A program made the position numbers and the translations under genes. DNA of 64,000 bases from Silene conica (taxonomy: Eukaryota; Streptophyta; Magnoliopsida; Caryophyllales; Caryophyllaceae): assembly GCA_029255685.2 (NCBI GenBank), contig CM055319.2, forward strand, positions 9,844,747-9,908,746. The letters run 5' to 3'. The notes under the pieces are model-generated. The model had not been told where the DNA came from and did no database searches. It saw only the letters and a list, made by a program, of their open reading frames with translations. Of the stretch, positions 8,885-21,300 are shown in pieces. Position 1 is the first letter of the stretch, and the number at the start of each line of letters is the position of its first letter.

Positions 8885-11758
8885 ACACCTTAAAGAAGCT
8901 TGATCTAGTTGAGGGATTTCCAAATATAAAATTTGATTTTGACAAAATTTGTGATGAGTGTGCTAGGTGCAAACATGTCAAAAGCTCCTTTAAATCCAAA
9001 AGAATCATGAGTACTCTTCGTCCCCTCCAACTTCTTCATATTGACTTGTGTGGACCTATGAGAACTAGAAGTAGAGGTGGTAGTCGCTATGTGTGTGTCA
9101 TTGTTGATGATTTTTCTAGGTTTGTTTGGACTCTCTTTTTATGTTCTAAAGATGAAACCTTCAATGAGTTTCTAATTTGGCTTAGAAAGTGTCAAAACAA
9201 GCTTGACCATAAACTTGTGTCCATAAGAACCGATCATGGAACGGAGTTTGAGAATTTGTCATTTAATACTTATTGCGATGAAAATGGTGTTGACCATAAT
9301 TTTTCGGCTCCTAGGACACCTCAAAAAAATGGCGTGGTAGAACGCATGAATAGAACTCTTGAAGGCATGGCTAGGACCATGCTTTTAAGTAGTAAATTAC
9401 CTAGAAGCTTTTGGGCCGAAGCGGTTAATACCGCTTGTCACATTCACAATCGTGTCATGATAAGGAACTCAATGGATAAAACGCCGTATCAACTACTACG
9501 AGGAAGAAAGCCTAACATTTCCTACTTTAGATGCTTTGGTAGTAAATGTTTTGTTCACAACAATGGAAAAGAAAAATTAGGGAAATTTGATCCTCGTAGT
9601 GATGAAGCGGTGTTTATTGGTTATTCCGAACATAGCAAGGCCTATAAGGTTTACAAAAAAAGAACCATGCGTATTGAGGAAAGTGTTCATGTCATTTTTG
9701 ATGAATCTAGTATGCTTGGACAGGAACAAAACGAAGAATCAGAAGATGATGAGGATGATGAGTTTGAAATTGGACTCATAAGGAAAGACTTTGTATTCGA
9801 AGAAGATGAAGGACCAACCAACGACAATGTGAAACAATCCAATCAACTGTTGCCTGGTGGTAATAGCAATGGTTCAGGGGGAACCAGTCATGGAGAAGCG
9901 TCAACTGCTGCATCTCCTTCCACTCTATCCAATCATGCCTCAACATCATCATCTCAGGAGACAACAGACGTCATTACAGTTACTTCTGCAGTTCCTGTCA
10001 ACCCGAGTATAGACTCTCACTCTGAACAGGAAGTAACAACCTCTGAAACTGTTGCTGGGGTACAAGAACATATTATCATCTCAAGAAAATGGAAGCATCA
10101 AAGTTCTCATCCACTCTCAAATTTAACCAGTGACCTAACATCTGGGATTAAGACAAGGTCTAAGGCATCTCACAACAACTTTGCCTCATTAGATGACTTT
10201 TGTGGTCAAAATGTCTTCCTTTCCAAAGTAGAGCCAACCAACATAACAGTTGCTCTAACGGATGCCGATTGGCTCATAGCAATGCAAGATGAGCTCAATC
10301 AATTCAAAAGAAACAAGGTTTGACATTTGGTTACTAGGTCATCTAATCGAACCGTCATTGGCACCAAGTGGGTATTTCGCAACAAGCTCGATGATTCCGG
10401 TGAAATTGTAAGGAACAAAGCTAGACTCGTGGTGCAAGGTTACAATCAACAAAAAAGAATTGACTATGACGAAACTTATGCACCGGTGGCTAGGCTTGAA
10501 GCTATTCGGCTACTCATCGCTTTTGCGGCCCACAAAGGTATAACTCTCTTTCAAATGGATGTCAAAACCGCTTTTTTAAATGGGTTCTTAGATGAGGAAG
10601 TCTTTGTCGAACAACCTCCGGGGTTTCTTGACAATGACTTTCCTAACCATGTCTACAAGCTAGACAAGGCTCTCTACGGTTTAAAACAAGCTCCTCGATG
10701 TTGGTATGATAGGTTGTCAACTTTTCTCATTGAAAATGGTTTTAAAAGAGGCTCCGTTGACAAAACTTTATTCTTAAAGCAACAGTCATCAGAACTGTTG
10801 GTTGTGCAAGTATATGTCGATGATATTATATTTGGTGCAACTAACGAACTCCTTTATGTCTACTTTTCTGAGCTAATGAAATCTGAATTTGAGATGAGCA
10901 TGATGGGCGAGTTACGATTCTTTTTAGGGCTTCAAATCAAACAATCCAAAGATGGTATCATCATCTATCAACAAAAGTACATCAAGGAAATGCTCCAAAA
11001 ATTCGGTATGACTAACGGAAACTCCTTTTCCACACTCCCATGTTATCAACGTCCAAATTGGACAAAGATGAAAACGGTAAGAACGTTAGTGAAAAGGTGT
11101 ATAGAGGTATGATAGGCTCTCTTTTGTATCTAACCACTAGTCGTCCCGATATTCTCTTTAGTGTTTGCTTATGTGCTCGATTCCAATCAAATCCGAAAGA
11201 ATCTCATTTCAAAGTGGTAAAACGTATTCTTCGGTATTTAATTGGAACTCAAGATCTTTACCTATGGTACCCCTTATTATGTCCATTTGATCTCGTAGGT
11301 TTCTCCGATGCGGATTACGCGAGATGCACCGTTGATAGAAAGAGTACGTCGCGAATCGCGACATTTTTGGGTCCATGTATCATCTCATGGGATCTAAGAA
11401 ACAAAATACGGTGGCTCTCTCAACGGCCGAAAGTGAATATGTTAGTGCCGCTCATTGTTGTTCACAACTCCTTTGGGTAAGACAACAACTTCTTGATTTT
11501 GGAATTATTTTTGACTCAATTCCCATAATGTGTGACAACACAAGTGCCATCAATATCTCTAAAAATCCAATTCAACATTCACGAACCAAACATATTGAAA
11601 TCCGTCACCACTTTATTCGTGATCATGTTGAAAAAGGGCATGTGAAACTCATTTTTTGCAAAACGGGGGATCAAATAGCCGACATATTTACGAAACCTCT
11701 TGCCCGTGAACAATTTGAAAAACTCCGGCTAGAAATTGGCTTGATTAATTGCTTGTGA
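8885..11758 (+). pseudogene. SIRE-type Ty1/copia pol, part 2 (integrase, reverse transcriptase, RNase H), broken
   Basis: Integrase: the CDEC part of the zinc finger (about 8950), then the D, D, E catalytic motifs in HIDLCGPM (9039), RTDHGTEF (9226) and the TPQKNGVVERMNRT run (9318). Reverse transcriptase: TKWVFRNK, then [12 protein letters not shown] near 10550, and the YVDD box at about 10813. RNase H: SDADYA near 11307, TAESEY near 11425, CDNTSAI near 11530, with the usual TKHIEIRHHFIRDHVEKG tail. Damage: a TGA at 10321 in the NKVWHL motif (Trp codon expected), a frameshift near 11038 and another near 11385. The frame ends with TGA at 11756. The enzymes would copy and insert the element; this copy cannot make a full polyprotein. 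Confidence 0.92.
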
Positions 11759-12230
11759 TTATTTTATTTGTGGTTTTATTTTTCTCTCATATGAATGGCT
11801 AAGCGTGAATTCTTTTACAAGCCTAGACGATTCTTTCTTGTCACTAGTTATTTTCGTGTTTAAAAAATTGTCTATGCGTTAAATGATTAACCGACCTATC
11901 ACATGATATATCGTTTACCTATTATTATCACTGCGTTTCTTAAAACTGAAATAACTGATACTTTTGTCCAAAACCCCACTCAACCTCCTCCCTCACGTTA
12001 TCCTTACATGACGTCATAACCCCTCACCTAGTCAACTCTTCACACGTGGCCTTCCCCCTTCCATACACTAAACCTAACCAAAACTTACCTTTCAACCTCC
12101 CCCTTTACTCCCTTACCTCCCCTATTTCCCAAAACCCCTCAAACCAACCGTAAAAAATTAATTACTCCCATTCATCTCCCCTTTCCTCCTAAATCAACCT
12201 CATTTCCTGTATTTAATTAACTCATTCACC
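11759..12230 (+). other. Spacer between SIRE pol and third ORF
   Basis: This 470-bp CT-rich leader-like stretch (CCTCCC and CCCTTCC blocks, especially 11980-12190) has no coding frame. Spacing between pol and the extra ORF is a normal feature of SIRE/Maximus elements. Confidence 0.6.
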
Positions 12231-14063
12231 ATGGTCAAAACTTCCTTAAACACAAAATTACCCATCCCCATTGCCTCCATGGATTCAACTCCGTCACCCT
12301 CTACCCGTATTTCACAACCCACTTCATCTTCAACCTCCCTCAATCGTCCTAACCCAGAACCTGAACCGATTCAATCCCTTTCTCCCTCACAGACCCTACC
12401 CGACACTGATTTCGAGTCTCAAGAAAAACCTCAGCCCGTTCCTTTTGCCCGAAAACGAACCCGGTCTGGCACTTTTAAGATCCCGTCCAACACGATTACT
12501 GCTCCGGTCATTATCGAAGATGAAGATGCTTCGTCTGGTCTCATCATCTCCGACGTCCCTCCATCAGTTACTCCTGCAACTGAGCCACGTCCTCCCTCTG
12601 AAACTCCACCGCAACCCGAAACAGAAAATATGGACAATCAGGAAAACACCTCTGAACCGGTTATTCCCTCTGACACGGTTTCCAAGCAAACTCCCCTGAA
12701 TGATAAGCAAACCATGGTTTCCCGTGACCCGAAAGATAAGGAAGCCGTTTCTGAAAACCCAACCACCACTCTGACCACATCTGAACAGGAGGCCGCAAAT
12801 GCCCCTCCTAAGAAACGTACCAAACACAAAAGCTCAAAAAAGACCTCCTCCACTGAATATCTTGGTCCCTAGGCAATAGTTCCACTGTCAAAAAAATGGA
12901 ATCCCAATACAATCTCTGCAACTATTGAGTCCTCCCCATTATCTGTCACTGTAAAATGTACATGTCACCGTCTTATCCAAAAAAACTCGATTCACACCCC
13001 ACGGGTTTACTCTACCTCATGGATTGGCTCTGATCCGGCGTATGCTTCTTTTGGGGAATGTCTTAATGCCCAAGGCTGGGAAAATCTTATTAATCTTGAG
13101 GCTCCTGTGTTTACTATCGAGATACTTCAGTTTTTTGCCACTCTTCATGTTGCCGACAATCGCTCAACCCTTACTGCCAAAATCAATGGTAAGACCATTT
13201 CCCTCTCAACTGCTGAACTTGCTGAAATTCTGGGTATTGTCAACGAAGGTTATGATCTTATTCCCGACAAAACTACATGGCCAACACTCCCATATGTCGC
13301 GCCACTTGAAATTGCCCAGTCACTCAACCCTGTCACTCAAGAAGCTACCACTGTTTATCCCAGTCAATTAACCCCCCTTCCCAAACTCCTACTTAACCTT
13401 CTCTGCAGAACCGTGTATCCGTCCGGTGACCGTGCCAAAATGACAATCGCCCAACAATATCTTGTGTACCATCTCCTCACCAAAAAGCAAATTAATCTTC
13501 CATCCCTTATTTTTAAAATCCTTGCCAAAACTGAGAAGAAAATTAAAAGCAATACCTCAAAAAAAATCAAACTCCCCTTCGCAATATGGTTGTCGTGTAT
13601 GCTCAGAGCCAAGAACGTCCTGCTTAGGGCATCCGTGAGGTATCAAGGGATGTTTGATAGAATGTCAACTGGAAATTTGGGAAAAATATTGATTAAACCC
13701 AAAGATGGCCAACTCCTAACCATCTCCTCCCGAAAAGGACCCAGTCCCTTACCCGGATCCTCCACTCCGATTCTAACCCCGGGTCAAAATTCTCACATGG
13801 AACATCTAATGGCTGAACTGGCCGCCGTGAAATCCAGTCTCTCGGAACTGAGTGATGTTAAGCGTGAGTTGGCTGAGATAAAGGCTATTTGCGCTGAAAA
13901 TTCGTGTCTCCAGGATATCAAGTCCGATATTGAGACCCTCAAGAATTCGGTTGACCTTCTAAAGGGTGAGGTAGACGTCATATCTCAGTTGTTGCAAAGT
14001 AAGGAGGGAGATGATGTCGTTGATGATGATGAGTCGGATGAAAGTGAAAGTGCCGATGATTAG
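12231..14063 (+). pseudogene. SIRE third ORF (envelope-like / 'putative plant transposon protein'), one internal TAG
   Basis: A single frame runs from ATG 12231 to TAG 14061-14063 (611 codons), broken only by TAG at 12870-12872 (codon 214). The N-terminal 210 residues are Ser/Pro/Thr-rich and disordered, with a basic KKRTKHKSSKK patch just before the stop. After the stop comes a compact domain (about residues 250-480) containing SFGECLNAQGWENLI, LQFFATLHV and LSTAELAEILGI. This resembles the plant transposon protein domain often found in extra ORFs. A probable coiled coil (LMAELAAVKSSLSELSDVK and a second heptad-rich run, residues about 520-590) and an acidic Asp/Glu/Ser tail close it. SIRE/Maximus elements are known for such an ORF downstream of pol, once proposed to be envelope-like. 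No clear transmembrane segment is visible here. The TAG may be a CAG-to-TAG mutation. Confidence 0.75.
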
Positions 14064-14604
14064 GACTCCTCCCATTGATATGTGTTGTCCCTATCCCTGC
14101 CCCTTTCAGTCCTCTTTTGCCTATTTTGCCTATTTTGTGAACCCACTGACCAGTCCCTGCCCCCAGTCCAGTATCAGTTTTTCTCTGTTTTTATTCGGTG
14201 GTGGTAGTCATATTTAAACATTATCTATTATGCGGTGCTAATTAGTTCGAACTATTTTAATCAACTTCGGTTGCTTCTTATGGTCTACTTCTCTTTGATG
14301 CCGGTCTTATCATTTTTCTCATGTGCTATTTTTTCTCCGTTAATTTATTATGCCTCTTGATCGTTTTTGCTTGTGCTTGCTTATTCATTTGACGATGCCA
14401 AGAGGGGGAAAAGTAACATCAACAATAATTTAATCACCAAAGCAATAATTAAGTCACTTAAACACCAAGTAATTCATTAAGTTATGGCATTGGTTTCTTT
14501 AATATGTTAACTAATTTGCAATCCTTTGTTTTTCGTTACCATGCATGAACTATAACCTATTAAGGGAGAACGTAGTGAAAATTATTGTTTTATTTGGCTT
14601 GTCA

Positions 14605-14621
14605 TCAACAAAGGGGAAATT
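14605..14621 (+). promoter_or_regulatory. Polypurine tract of the SIRE element
   Basis: A purine run (AAAGGGGAAA) stands directly before the TGTTAGG start of the 3' LTR, where plus-strand DNA synthesis is primed. A second purine run (AGAGGGGGAAAAG, 14400-14414) lies 200 bp upstream. Confidence 0.75.
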
Positions 14622-15675
14622 TGTTAGGATACAATTTGTTGATGATGACAATCCCAATTTAATTGTGTTTTCAAGTTTCCATTTCAGGTTCGAAAGTTCA
14701 TAATCAAGAGAGCATTGATATTCCGTTGTCAAAAGAAATCTCTAAGTGTCGTTGTTTTGTAAAGATAACAACTCATATAACGTAAGTAACAGTTACACAG
14801 ATCGTTGCCCCGTGCAATCGTACACTTGAAGCTTTCTCATTTCGTAAAACCAGTTTTGCAAACTTATAATAAAACTTGCTTTATGCCTCTGATTTTTGCA
14901 AAGCCCATAAAATCTCTTTTTCTAATTAAAGAAGATTTTAAAGCAAAAGTCTTTATCCAATATTTTCACTATAAAAGGAGTACTTAATCGTCATTTATTT
15001 CTAAGACTTCCAGAGCAATAAATCTTCCTTTGCAAAATTCTCTCTTCAAAGCTTAATATCTTTTAACTGGTTTTGCAAAGTTTTTCATTAAGTCTTCAAG
15101 TGTAAACAGTCTGTCTAATCGTTGCTTCTGTTTATGGTTTGCTATCTAGTTATGATTGATCAATAAGTTGTTCCTCCTCAATTCATTTAAGAATCAGTTT
15201 GAGGAAAACTTGATCTTGTAATCTATACTAGTTTGTTAGTTTGGAGTTCTTAGACATTGTGGTCAAAAGAACTAAGAGTCGCAACCGGAGTAGGTTGTTG
15301 GTCCTTTTATTGTAATTTGTTTTAACTTTTCGGAGTAGATTACTTAATTATTCAATAAAAGAAGATTGGTCGTAGGCCGTTAGAGTTTTGGCCGAACCAA
15401 TTCAAAACCGTTGCGTTCTTCTCTTTTCTGTTTAGTTAATCAGTTCTTTTATTTACCTTTCCGTTCTGTATCACTCAACGATTTCTAGTTCTGTTACTTT
15501 CATATAGTAGCATTACTTCACTTGCTAGATGAACTTAACAGTCCATGAAATCGTTCCTTTCTTCTGTTTCTCTATCTTTAATCGTTAGTTAATTTAATTA
15601 AATCAACTTTGTTAAGTTAAAAATTTGAAGTAGTACCTAATTCACCCCCTCCCCCTCTTAGGTACTCGGTATCCA
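14622..15675 (+). mobile_element. 3' LTR of the SIRE-type copia element
   Basis: It starts TGTTAGGATAC just after the polypurine tract. The end is placed where CTCTTAGGTACTCGGTATCC matches the expected inverse of the start (GTATCC), but the final bases differ from the expected TAACA. The right border is therefore uncertain by some bases. A TATA box (CTATAAAAGG, about 14969-14978) and AATAAA signals near 15019 and 15353 give a plausible promoter and poly(A) region. The partner 5' LTR is outside the window, so insertion age cannot be read. Confidence 0.75.
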
Positions 15676-15698
15676 TACCCTTCACATATAAGATACCA

Positions 15699-16894
15699 TC
15701 ATATATCATATATTTACCTAATGCAGAAGCCAAACCGCTTACATGGCATCACATAAAACAAGCTCCGTCTGACGTGGCGCGATTTAAAGCCTACTAACAT
15801 ATTACTCGGCATACAGTTAAAAAATAAATAAAATAATATCCAACACAAAAAATTTCAAAATCCGTGAATCATGGTCAATAAATTTCCTAAACTTAAAAGA
15901 ATAATAATAATAATAACTGAAAGATATGATGCACAATTAATTTCTTAAACAAAATTTACTAATTAAAGCTGACATGGTATCTCACATTTCAAGTTAAAGC
16001 TGAGGTGTCAATCTATTAAATCACTTGAAAACAAAAATACTTCAAAAGATGAAAAAAGTGCAATAATAAATGGCAGAATATGTCATATGGAAGACGGAAT
16101 ATTCCATTTTAACTGAAAATTTGATAGGGTTATGCTAAAATTATGGAGATTCATTCAAATTTGATAAGTGACATGCTAAAATCATGGAAATAATCGTTGC
16201 GTTATTTATATATGTAAACTAAACATAAATATACGTTAGCCAATTCAAAAAATACTCGGTAGAAATTAGGTCTTCCATTTTATATTTCGTAAAATAATTG
16301 ACTCAAAAATGATATGAGTACTACGAATCAAACAATTGAAACGGGTTGTTTATTCTTAGAAAATATATGTCGGACTAAATTAGTTTTGCTTGGTTTATAC
16401 ACTAATGTGTGCGCGATAATTTACTAGACAGTCGCACGCAATAATTGTTGTTTACTATAAACATCTTTAGTAAGTATATTCAAATTTACGTTTTTAACCC
16501 AACTATCCGTTTACTAATTACGTCTGAACATATTATTTACGTTTTGCCTTCATTGTACGATATATAATATACAACTTTTATTTTATGACTATTTTACATA
16601 TTTTAAAAAGGTGCAATAGGTAATTAGGCGTGTACTAATTTTCTTAGAAGTCGATCATCTTAATGAACAAAATATATGATAGCTCATTTATACCGATATA
16701 TGTGATTAGCAATTCAAAAATAATTTATCCGTAAATAATTAATCTGTTTATCTTTGATAATATTAACTATATTCCTTTACAGTTCTAAAAAACAGACCAT
16801 TGTAAATAATTAATTTGTTTATCTATGATATTATTAACTATATTTATCTAAAATTCTAAAAACAGACCCGTGAAATTCACGGGTTACAACCTAG
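15699..16894 (+). mobile_element. Probable non-autonomous Helitron
   Basis: The 3' end is diagnostic: the hairpin ACCCGTG-AAATT-CACGGGT (16866-16884), a 6-base spacer, then CTAG followed by T in the flank, which is the Helitron CTRR|T rule. The 5' end is less sure. The first TC preceded by A in a suitable place is at 15699, giving about 1.2 kb and an A|T target. There is no Rep/helicase gene, and the interior is AT-rich. A repeated AATTAATTTGTTTATCT.TGAT segment (16735-16770 and 16806-16840) lies before the 3' hairpin. Confidence 0.65.
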
Positions 16895-17183
16895 TATCCT
16901 ATAAAAGCAATGCATTTTGATGCTAATAATCAATAAAAACCAAGTAATCCGAAGTAATTCCAGAATTCATCAAATTTCCACGCAGAAAATGTATAATATG
17001 CATAATTTAAACGAAATTACGAACCCTATTTGATATTCGACCCCCATAAATAAAAAATGAAGAACAAAAAATTAGATGTGAGAAAAAATAATTGGAAAAC
17101 ATACCTGGAGATTAAGATGGTAGTTGAAGGAGCGAAATCGTCTATCAAAGAGGAAATTTTTAGGGTTTCAAAAAGTAGATTAT
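16895..17183 (-). other. Flank with 5'-UTR-like exon and splice donor (minus strand)
   Basis: Read on the minus strand, 17103-17170 looks like a leader exon (AAACCCTAAAAATTTCCTC...) ending ATCTCCAG|GTATGTTTTCC, a good 5' splice site. No downstream exon is visible to the left: the next 290 bp lead into the Helitron and SIRE. It could be the leader of a truncated DNA transposon whose end is near 22858. Function unknown. Confidence 0.3.
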
Positions 17184-17367
17184 TGTTATGAAATATTATA
17201 GTATAATATTATATGGATGTCCATATCTTAGAATATCCTAGAGTTATTATCTTATGGAAACTCTAGCTCATTGTATATCTATATATATCTCTCATAATGG
17301 AATGAGAACATACTTTTGTCTCTCTTACTTTCTCTTTACAATTCTCTCTCGTCTTTATTTCACAGCA
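17184..17367 (+). repeat. Left LTR of the decayed copia element
   Basis: This 184-bp repeat is nearly the same as 22385-22571. Differences are mostly small: a few substitutions and short indels, including an extra AT dinucleotide stretch in the right copy and TTAT/GG changes in the middle. It ends TTTCACAGCA. Confidence 0.9.
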
Positions 17368-18060
17368 CGTTATCAGCATGAGTCTCTATAGACATCATTA
17401 AATCAGGAGGTAGGTTCATATCAGATCTTATTCTATTATATTCAATCGACCATGTACGCTTTTGCTATCTAATTAATTGTTTTTAGGAATATTTTGTGGT
17501 TTACAAATTTAAAGTCAACTTGCTTATATTTGATACTATTTAGTTGAATAAGCAATATTGATGACACTAATTCAATCTTGTTCATAATAAGAATTTGGTT
17601 TGCGCAATTTTTTATATCCATGAGTAGAGTAATTAGATTGTGTGGTTTTCATTAGTTTGTTGACGTATATCTATGTATTAACAATGATGGTTAATTCGCG
17701 GAACAATAGCACTACCTATTGTTGAATGACGTTGTTTTATTCGTTTTCTTATACGAGAAAAAAAAATTATTTTAAACTTTCTTTAATGAATATGTTGAAT
17801 GCGTTGGTTTATTCGTGACCTCAATTGTTATTTGTAATACCGTAATAATAATAAGTACGAGAACATATTTCATGATTATTATAATAATTAATTTGGACAT
17901 TGTTATTATTGAACATGAAGGTCTATATATGGGTCAATAAGTTTTGACAAAGGACATATCATATTATTTTGGAAGTGAAGTTTCATAGGGAAACATCTTT
18001 TGAAAAAGGACATATCATATAATTTTGGGTCTATTTTATATAAATGGGGAGTTATGTCCA

Positions 18061-18376
18061 TATTATGACTTTGACATGAGCTTCAAAGCTTTAAGAGGTG
18101 TAAATTTAACACCGTCTCATAAGGGAGTATGTTTATATTATGACTTTGACCTGAGCTTCAAAGCTTTAAGGGTGTAAATTTAACACCGTCTCATAAGGGA
18201 GATATGTTTATATTATGACTTTGACCTGAGCTTCAAAGCTTTAAGGGGTGTAAACTTAACACCGTCTTATAAGGGAGATATATTTATATTATGACTTTGA
18301 CCTGAAGTTCGAAGTTTTAAGGGGTGTAAATTTAACATTATCTCATAAGGGAGAAGGGTGTAAAATTTAACACCGT
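18061..18376 (+). repeat. Tandem repeat, four ~76-bp units plus a partial unit
   Basis: Units start near 18061, 18136, 18211 and 18288. Each reads TATTATGACTTTGAC, then GAGCTTCAAAGCTTTAAG, then GGTGTAAATTTAACACCG with a CTCATAAGGGAG end. A fifth partial copy (GGTGTAAAATTTAACACCGT) follows at 18357. Part of each unit is palindromic (AGCTTCAAAGCTT; GTGTAAATTTAACAC). It lies in the non-coding interior of the copia element. Confidence 0.9.
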
Positions 18377-21300
18377 CACATACATCAATACAATATGTTC
18401 ATATTGTATTTTAGACTTGAAGTTTCATAGGGAAACACCTCATACTATCTTGGGCCTGAAATTCCAAAAGATTTATTTCATAAAGATGGGGAGATATGAT
18501 ATTCATATTGTATTTTGGACCTGAAGTTCATAAGTTTATATTATATAAGGTAAGTGGCTAGAAGTTCACATGAAAGGCTAGTGGCCAAAAGTTCACAGCT
18601 GCGATTTTGATACGCATTTGATGAGTTTTAAATGAATAAAACGGTTTTATTCATGGGAAATTATTTCTAAATTGATTATTGTTCACCTTAAGTTGAACAA
18701 TATAATGAGATTTGAAAGTAGATCCATTCCTGGTAGTGAATGTGACATCTCATAAAGACTATGCCGGTGACAGAGATCGAGAACATGTGACAATAATAAG
18801 GTTAATGAACAATAATAAGCTTAATGATGTAGCCATATTGAGGCTAAGAATGGAGGCATTTGATGAACCAAGCTAAGTAAAGAAACTTTAATTGAGTTTA
18901 ATGATGTGGTTTTATTGAGCCTAAGAAGAATTTTGAGCCAAAATTCAATTCATTTAAACTAATGAAAGTATCTCATATATGCTCGAAATTTGATACGAGA
19001 AAGGATAAATTATGTATGGGTTGGAAATTTTGACATTCACACTATGGCCTGAAGTTCATAACGTTTGAAAATAATGAAATTATGGCTCGAATTTCATAAG
19101 TATTTACGTATATAGAATTATGACCGGAAGTTCATAATGTTTACAAATATTAAAACTGTGGCCTGAAGTTCACAGTGTTTGGAATTTATTTTTGTATACG
19201 GTGATACATTTTGAGTACTAAAACAAAAATAAAGTCGGGGTTTATTCATGAATGTCAAAAAAAAAACTCATAAATTATGGCAAATGAGATTTACTAATGA
19301 TGCAATATACTTTTTATTTCACTCAAATAAAAGACACAATATCGTGAAAAAAAATGTTTTGAGTAAAATTATTATTTTATTGGGAGTAAATTATGTCAAC
19401 GATAGTCCTTATATATAAGGACGCGGTGTGTTTATTTTGAAACACTTATATTCCCATCAAAAGTGGATATTTATTAAACTCTTGAAAGAAATGAGATAAT
19501 GTGACACTCATATGATATTATGAGGTAAATTGTCGAAAAATACAACTAATTTTGAAATTGTTGGGATCTCTGTGGTTAAGAGAATAATTAATTTGTAAGT
19601 TAAATTATGATCAATTTACATATAAATTATCATGTTATACAACACATTGAAAGGATGTGATAAACAAGGGTATGTCATTATTGTATATGTATGTTGACAA
19701 TTATAATTATTGGTCATTTGAGAAAACTCAAAGAGGAATATATTTCCTATTGGAATATTGATGAGTCTTGCACTCTTGCCTACATATATGGGACACTCAT
19801 TGTGTCATTTGTCACATCAATTATCAGGTTGAATAAAGTATTACTAACTACAAATTTAGCATGAGATATATAGTCAACTTGGAGTGGCGTGTGATAAGTG
19901 AAATTATTGAGACACAGCCGATTTTTATTAAAGATTGTCATGGATTGTGGGTAACTTAGAAAGTTGACATGAAGTAATTCAGATGTGACATATTAAGGCC
20001 ATTCGGGTTCTTATTATACCCGTTTTGATAAACCTGAAGTTTATCTTAAGGAAAATATAAGTGCTGAAACTCTCTCGTGTAAATTTATTGAAAGCAAGAC
20101 ATTACACGGAGATTGAATATATTCGATATTGGAGATCTAAAAACTGCTTGAAGTGTAATAAAGAATTTAAAGGTTCATTTATGGATTGACACTATATTAA
20201 GGGGTTTGTAGCCACGTACTAATTTTTTTTTCTAAGTAGTTATTGTGTGGTAATCACAGCTTGATTATACGAAATCGTTAGTCTCCAAATTGGGCATTGT
20301 GATTCAGCACATTTAAAATCCAACTGCATTATATGGTTGTTGTACAAAAAAATGTTTATATAAATTCTCATTGGTGATATGAGAAATTAAGGTCTAAGTT
20401 GGTTAAGGTTTTTCCCACCTTAGGAGGAGAATGATAAGGAAAAGTTGGTAAAAACAAACAAGTATATTATGCTTAACTGAAGTTCAGCGGTTTGTTTTCA
20501 ATATGAAATACGTCAAATAAAAGTTCATGGAATTAGAAATGATTATATTCATTTGGTTTTGAAGATATATTACGATACCACTTTGATCACCATATCAAAA
20601 ATGTGATATGTTCATACAGTAAAATCTATGATTTAATTATAGACAGATAGCCCTATATGTGGTATAGCGAGCTATAAATTAGTCATAGAAAGTTGTGTAA
20701 CAAAAATTATTATTTTGCCAATTTGAACAACAAACACACAAGAAAGGTAGTGTGAAAGTCATATCGGTTCACATATTTTAAGTAATAAGAAAATGGCAAG
20801 CATGAGCAGTTGGTACTCTTACAGAGTAAAGAAGTTTGGATGTCCCGAAAGTGACATAGATATCTGAATGATAATAGATGACCTATATAGAAAAAGAAAT
20901 GGTACCGTATATATTCAGATATCAATGATTCAGTACTGACAATATCTCGAGATACTGAAACTATAACGATATGGTTAGAATCGATATGCATTTGCGCAAA
21001 AAATTTAATGGACTAGATAATGGAGATCTTATAAATAAGTGCAATTTTATTGTCGACACATAATCACTGATTATGAATGAGCTCATGGACCGGAAGTCCA
21101 TTTATTCGCCGGAAGTCAATTTAAGTTATGAATGTTGGGAAACAAAACTGTACAATCTGCATTATCGAGTCATCATCATGTGCATTTCGAGATTTAGTTC
21201 ATCATTGTATTTAGTTTTAATATTTACATTATTATTATTTGTTTTAGAATGTTGAATAGAATCGGTTATATATTATATGCATGCACGTGATTAATTATAT

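Noticed and set aside
12271-12853. Alternative frames over the SIRE third ORF
   Set aside because: They overlap the Ser/Pro-rich frame that continues, in phase, into the conserved domain; no family motifs of their own.
12870-12880. SIRE-type stop-codon suppression signal at the amber codon
   Set aside because: The bases after TAG are GCAATA, not the CARYYA context described for leaky stops, so a plain nonsense mutation is the simpler reading.
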